Shown: one piece after another, positions 4,954-6,534 of the stretch
Position numbering within the stretch: position 1 is the first letter of the stretch
Layout: each line of letters opens with the position of its first letter
Assembly (NCBI GenBank): GCA_014380105.1
Contig: JACMKL010000354.1
Coordinates: 1 to 6,534 of the forward strand
Direction of reading: 5' to 3'
Source: Candidatus Melainabacteria bacterium
GTDB taxonomy: Bacteria > Cyanobacteriota > Vampirovibrionia > Obscuribacterales > Obscuribacteraceae
DNA length: 6,534 nucleotides
The notes under the pieces: generated by a model
The model's database searches: none
What the model was told of the DNA's origin: nothing
What the model saw: only the letters and a program-made list of their open reading frames with translations
Program-made: the position numbers and the translations under genes

Positions 4954-6534
4954 ATGCCGAGAGACCTTCCCGTTGGCAATGGCCGTGTGCTGATCAATTT
5001 TGACAAGGAATATTGCCTGAGGGATATCTACTATCCTCACGTTGGTCAGGAAAATCAGACCATGGGCAGTCGCTCGCGTTTTGGCGTTTGGGCAGATGGC
5101 AAGTTCGCTTGGGTCGGCAGCAGCTGGCAAATCGAGCGCAAATATATGAAAGAGTCGCTCGTCACCGATGTTTTTCTTCGAAATGAGGACCTCAAGCTCG
5201 AACTGCGTGTTCACGACACTGTCGATTTTGAATTCGATATTTTTATACGCGAGATTCGCATTCATGATTTAAGCGGTAAGGACCGTGATGTTCGTTTGTT
5301 TTTCAATCACGATTTCTATATTTCTGAAAATGAGGTGGGTGATACTGCCTATTACGATCCTGCCACTAAGTCACTGATTCACTACAAGAAGAATCGCTGG
5401 TTTCTCATTAACTGCAAAGGCAAAGATGCAGTCGGAGTTGAGCAGTGGTCGACAGGCAAAAAAGGATTTGGAGCCGACGGGACCTGGCGAGACGCTGAAG
5501 ATGGCGAACTCGGCAACAACGGCATCGCACAAGGCTCGGTCGATTCTACCGTGCGCATCTCGGCTTCTGTGCCCGCCGGCAAGGAAGCGATAGCCTATCA
5601 CTGGATCTGCTTTGGCACTAACTATGAGGACGTCACTAAGCTAAACACTGAAGTGGCGCGCAGAACGCCGGGCTCATTTATCGCACGTAATCAAAACTAT
5701 TGGCGACTCTGGGTCAATCCTGAATACATTGATTTCCAAAATTTGCCCCAGAAAGTAATTGACTTATTCAAGCGCAGTTTGCTCGTTATTAAAACGCAAA
5801 TTGACGACGGGGGTGCCATCATCGCCGCCAACGATCACGACATTGCTCAATTTGCACGCGACACTTATTCTTATATGTGGCCGCGCGATGGTGCACTTGT
5901 TGCCTACAGTATGAGTAAGGCCGGATACCGAGCTCCTGCCGAGAGATTTTTTAAATTTTGTCATGACGTCATAAAGCCGGAAGGTTACTTGTTGCACAAG
6001 TACAATCCGGACCGTTCGTTGGCATCGAGCTGGCATTCGTGGGTGAATAATGGCGAGGCTGTCCTTCCAATTCAAGAAGACGAGACTGCGCTCGTAATCT
6101 GGTCCCTATGGCATCACTTTAAGAAATTCAGAAACGTCGAGTTTTGCGCGGATTTATTTAAGCGTCTGGTCGAAAATGCCGGAAATTTCCTTTTGGAGTA
6201 TCGCGACAAAGAAACCGGGCTGCCCCTGCCTTCTCATGACCTGTGGGAAGAGCGTTATGGCGTCCATCTCTTCACTGTGGCATCCGTAATTGCTGGACTC
6301 GATTCTGCTTCATCTTTTGCGCACGCACTAGGTGAGATGGATTCGCATGAAAAATTCAAGAAGGGCGCAGATGAAATTCGCGCTGCGATGAAACTACATA
6401 TGTGGAGCGAAGAGCAAGGGCGTTTTTGTCGCATGGCAAAGCGCACCGCCACCGGATATGACCTCGACATGAACATTGATGCTTCAATGTATGGAATTTT
6501 TGCTTTCAATGCTTTACCTGTAAATGATCCAAAA
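4954..6534 (+). CDS. glycoside hydrolase family 15 protein (glucoamylase/trehalase type), C-terminus cut by window edge
   Basis: From ATG 4954 there are 527 residues without a stop to the last base. Prokaryotic GH15 proteins are usually near 650 residues, so roughly the last fifth is missing. Residues 5-260 form the N-terminal beta-sandwich domain, starting LPVGNGRVLINFDKEYCLRD. From about 265 the (alpha/alpha)6 barrel begins. It shows family motifs TYSYMWPRDGALVA (304-317), NNGEAVLPIQEDETAL (365-380) and DLWEERYG (429-436). By analogy with fungal glucoamylase, Glu432 of WEE is the general acid. The catalytic base should lie beyond the edge. No signal peptide is visible, so the enzyme probably acts in the cytoplasm, releasing glucose from malto-oligosaccharides or glycogen-derived glucans. 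Some GH15 members hydrolyse trehalose or other alpha-glucosides, and the substrate cannot be decided here. It is divergent from the TPR gene; no other carbohydrate gene is visible. Confidence 0.93.
   Translation, partial: MPRDLPVGNGRVLINFDKEYCLRDIYYPHVGQENQTMGSRSRFGVWADGKFAWVGSSWQIERKYMKESLVTDVFLRNEDLKLELRVHDTVDFEFDIFIREIRIHDLSGKDRDVRLFFNHDFYISENEVGDTAYYDPATKSLIHYKKNRWFLINCKGKDAVGVEQWSTGKKGFGADGTWRDAEDGELGNNGIAQGSVDSTVRISASVPAGKEAIAYHWICFGTNYEDVTKLNTEVARRTPGSFIARNQNYWRLWVNPEYIDFQNLPQKVIDLFKRSLLVIKTQIDDGGAIIAANDHDIAQFARDTYSYMWPRDGALVAYSMSKAGYRAPAERFFKFCHDVIKPEGYLLHKYNPDRSLASSWHSWVNNGEAVLPIQEDETALVIWSLWHHFKKFRNVEFCADLFKRLVENAGNFLLEYRDKETGLPLPSHDLWEERYGVHLFTVASVIAGLDSASSFAHALGEMDSHEKFKKGADEIRAAMKLHMWSEEQGRFCRMAKRTATGYDLDMNIDASMYGIFAFNALPVNDPK

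Noticed and set aside
4831..5265. Minus-strand open frame of 144 codons overlapping the start of the GH15 gene
   Set aside because: The plus-strand GH15 reading has family motifs and a ribosome binding site across the same bases, so this is an antisense shadow.
5371..6509. Further minus-strand open frames within the GH15 gene
   Set aside because: They are antisense to a confidently identified enzyme and show no domain features.
1..6534. A new multi-gene defence, secretion or mobile system
   Set aside because: No nuclease, helicase, ATPase, transposase, toxin-antitoxin pair, direct-repeat array or phage gene is visible. The GspE-N-like protein lacks the motor, pilin and secretin genes needed to call a secretion locus.

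Overview
The window shows ordinary bacterial protein-coding DNA of moderate GC content. It holds five genes in three orientation blocks. Two of them are cut by the window edges. I saw no tRNA, rRNA, CRISPR array, transposase, integrase or phage gene. The lineage cannot be fixed from this sequence. A long 'RG'-type TPR protein, a protein built of GspE-N/MshEN-like helical modules and a family 15 glycosidase together would suit a cyanobacterium-related or Melainabacteria-like (Vampirovibrionia) genome. That is only an impression and carries low confidence.

Layout from left to right. (1) Bases 1-627, minus strand: the first 209 residues of a PAS-domain signalling protein. One PAS domain is complete, a second has begun, and the output domain lies beyond the left edge. 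(2) Bases 628-910: a divergent intergenic region with weak promoter candidates. (3) Bases 911-2338, plus strand: a protein with three diverged copies of a helical module resembling the N-terminal domain of type II secretion/type IV pilus ATPases, a charged linker between copies 2 and 3, and one C-terminal membrane anchor. No ATPase domain is present. (4) Bases 2339-2497: an intergenic region with three ATCAGC half-sites, two of them forming a 15-base palindrome. (5) Bases 2498-2908, plus strand: a small protein with three predicted membrane segments and a strong ribosome binding site. (6) Bases 2922-4778, minus strand: a 618-residue protein made almost entirely of about 17 TPR units, converging on the small membrane gene with a 13-base gap. 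(7) Bases 4779-4953: a short divergent region with an extended -10 candidate for the TPR gene. (8) Bases 4954-6534, plus strand: the first 527 residues of a cytoplasmic glycoside hydrolase family 15 protein (glucoamylase/trehalase type). It keeps the general-acid motif, while the catalytic base lies beyond the right edge.

The genes do not form one obvious pathway. The module protein and the small membrane protein are co-directional, 159 bases apart, and both membrane-associated, so a shared role at the membrane is possible but unproven. The TPR and GH15 genes are divergent neighbours. The PAS gene looks like an unrelated sensor. The most unusual item is the triplicated GspE-N-like protein without an ATPase. 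I see no convincing evidence for a complete new multi-gene system here.
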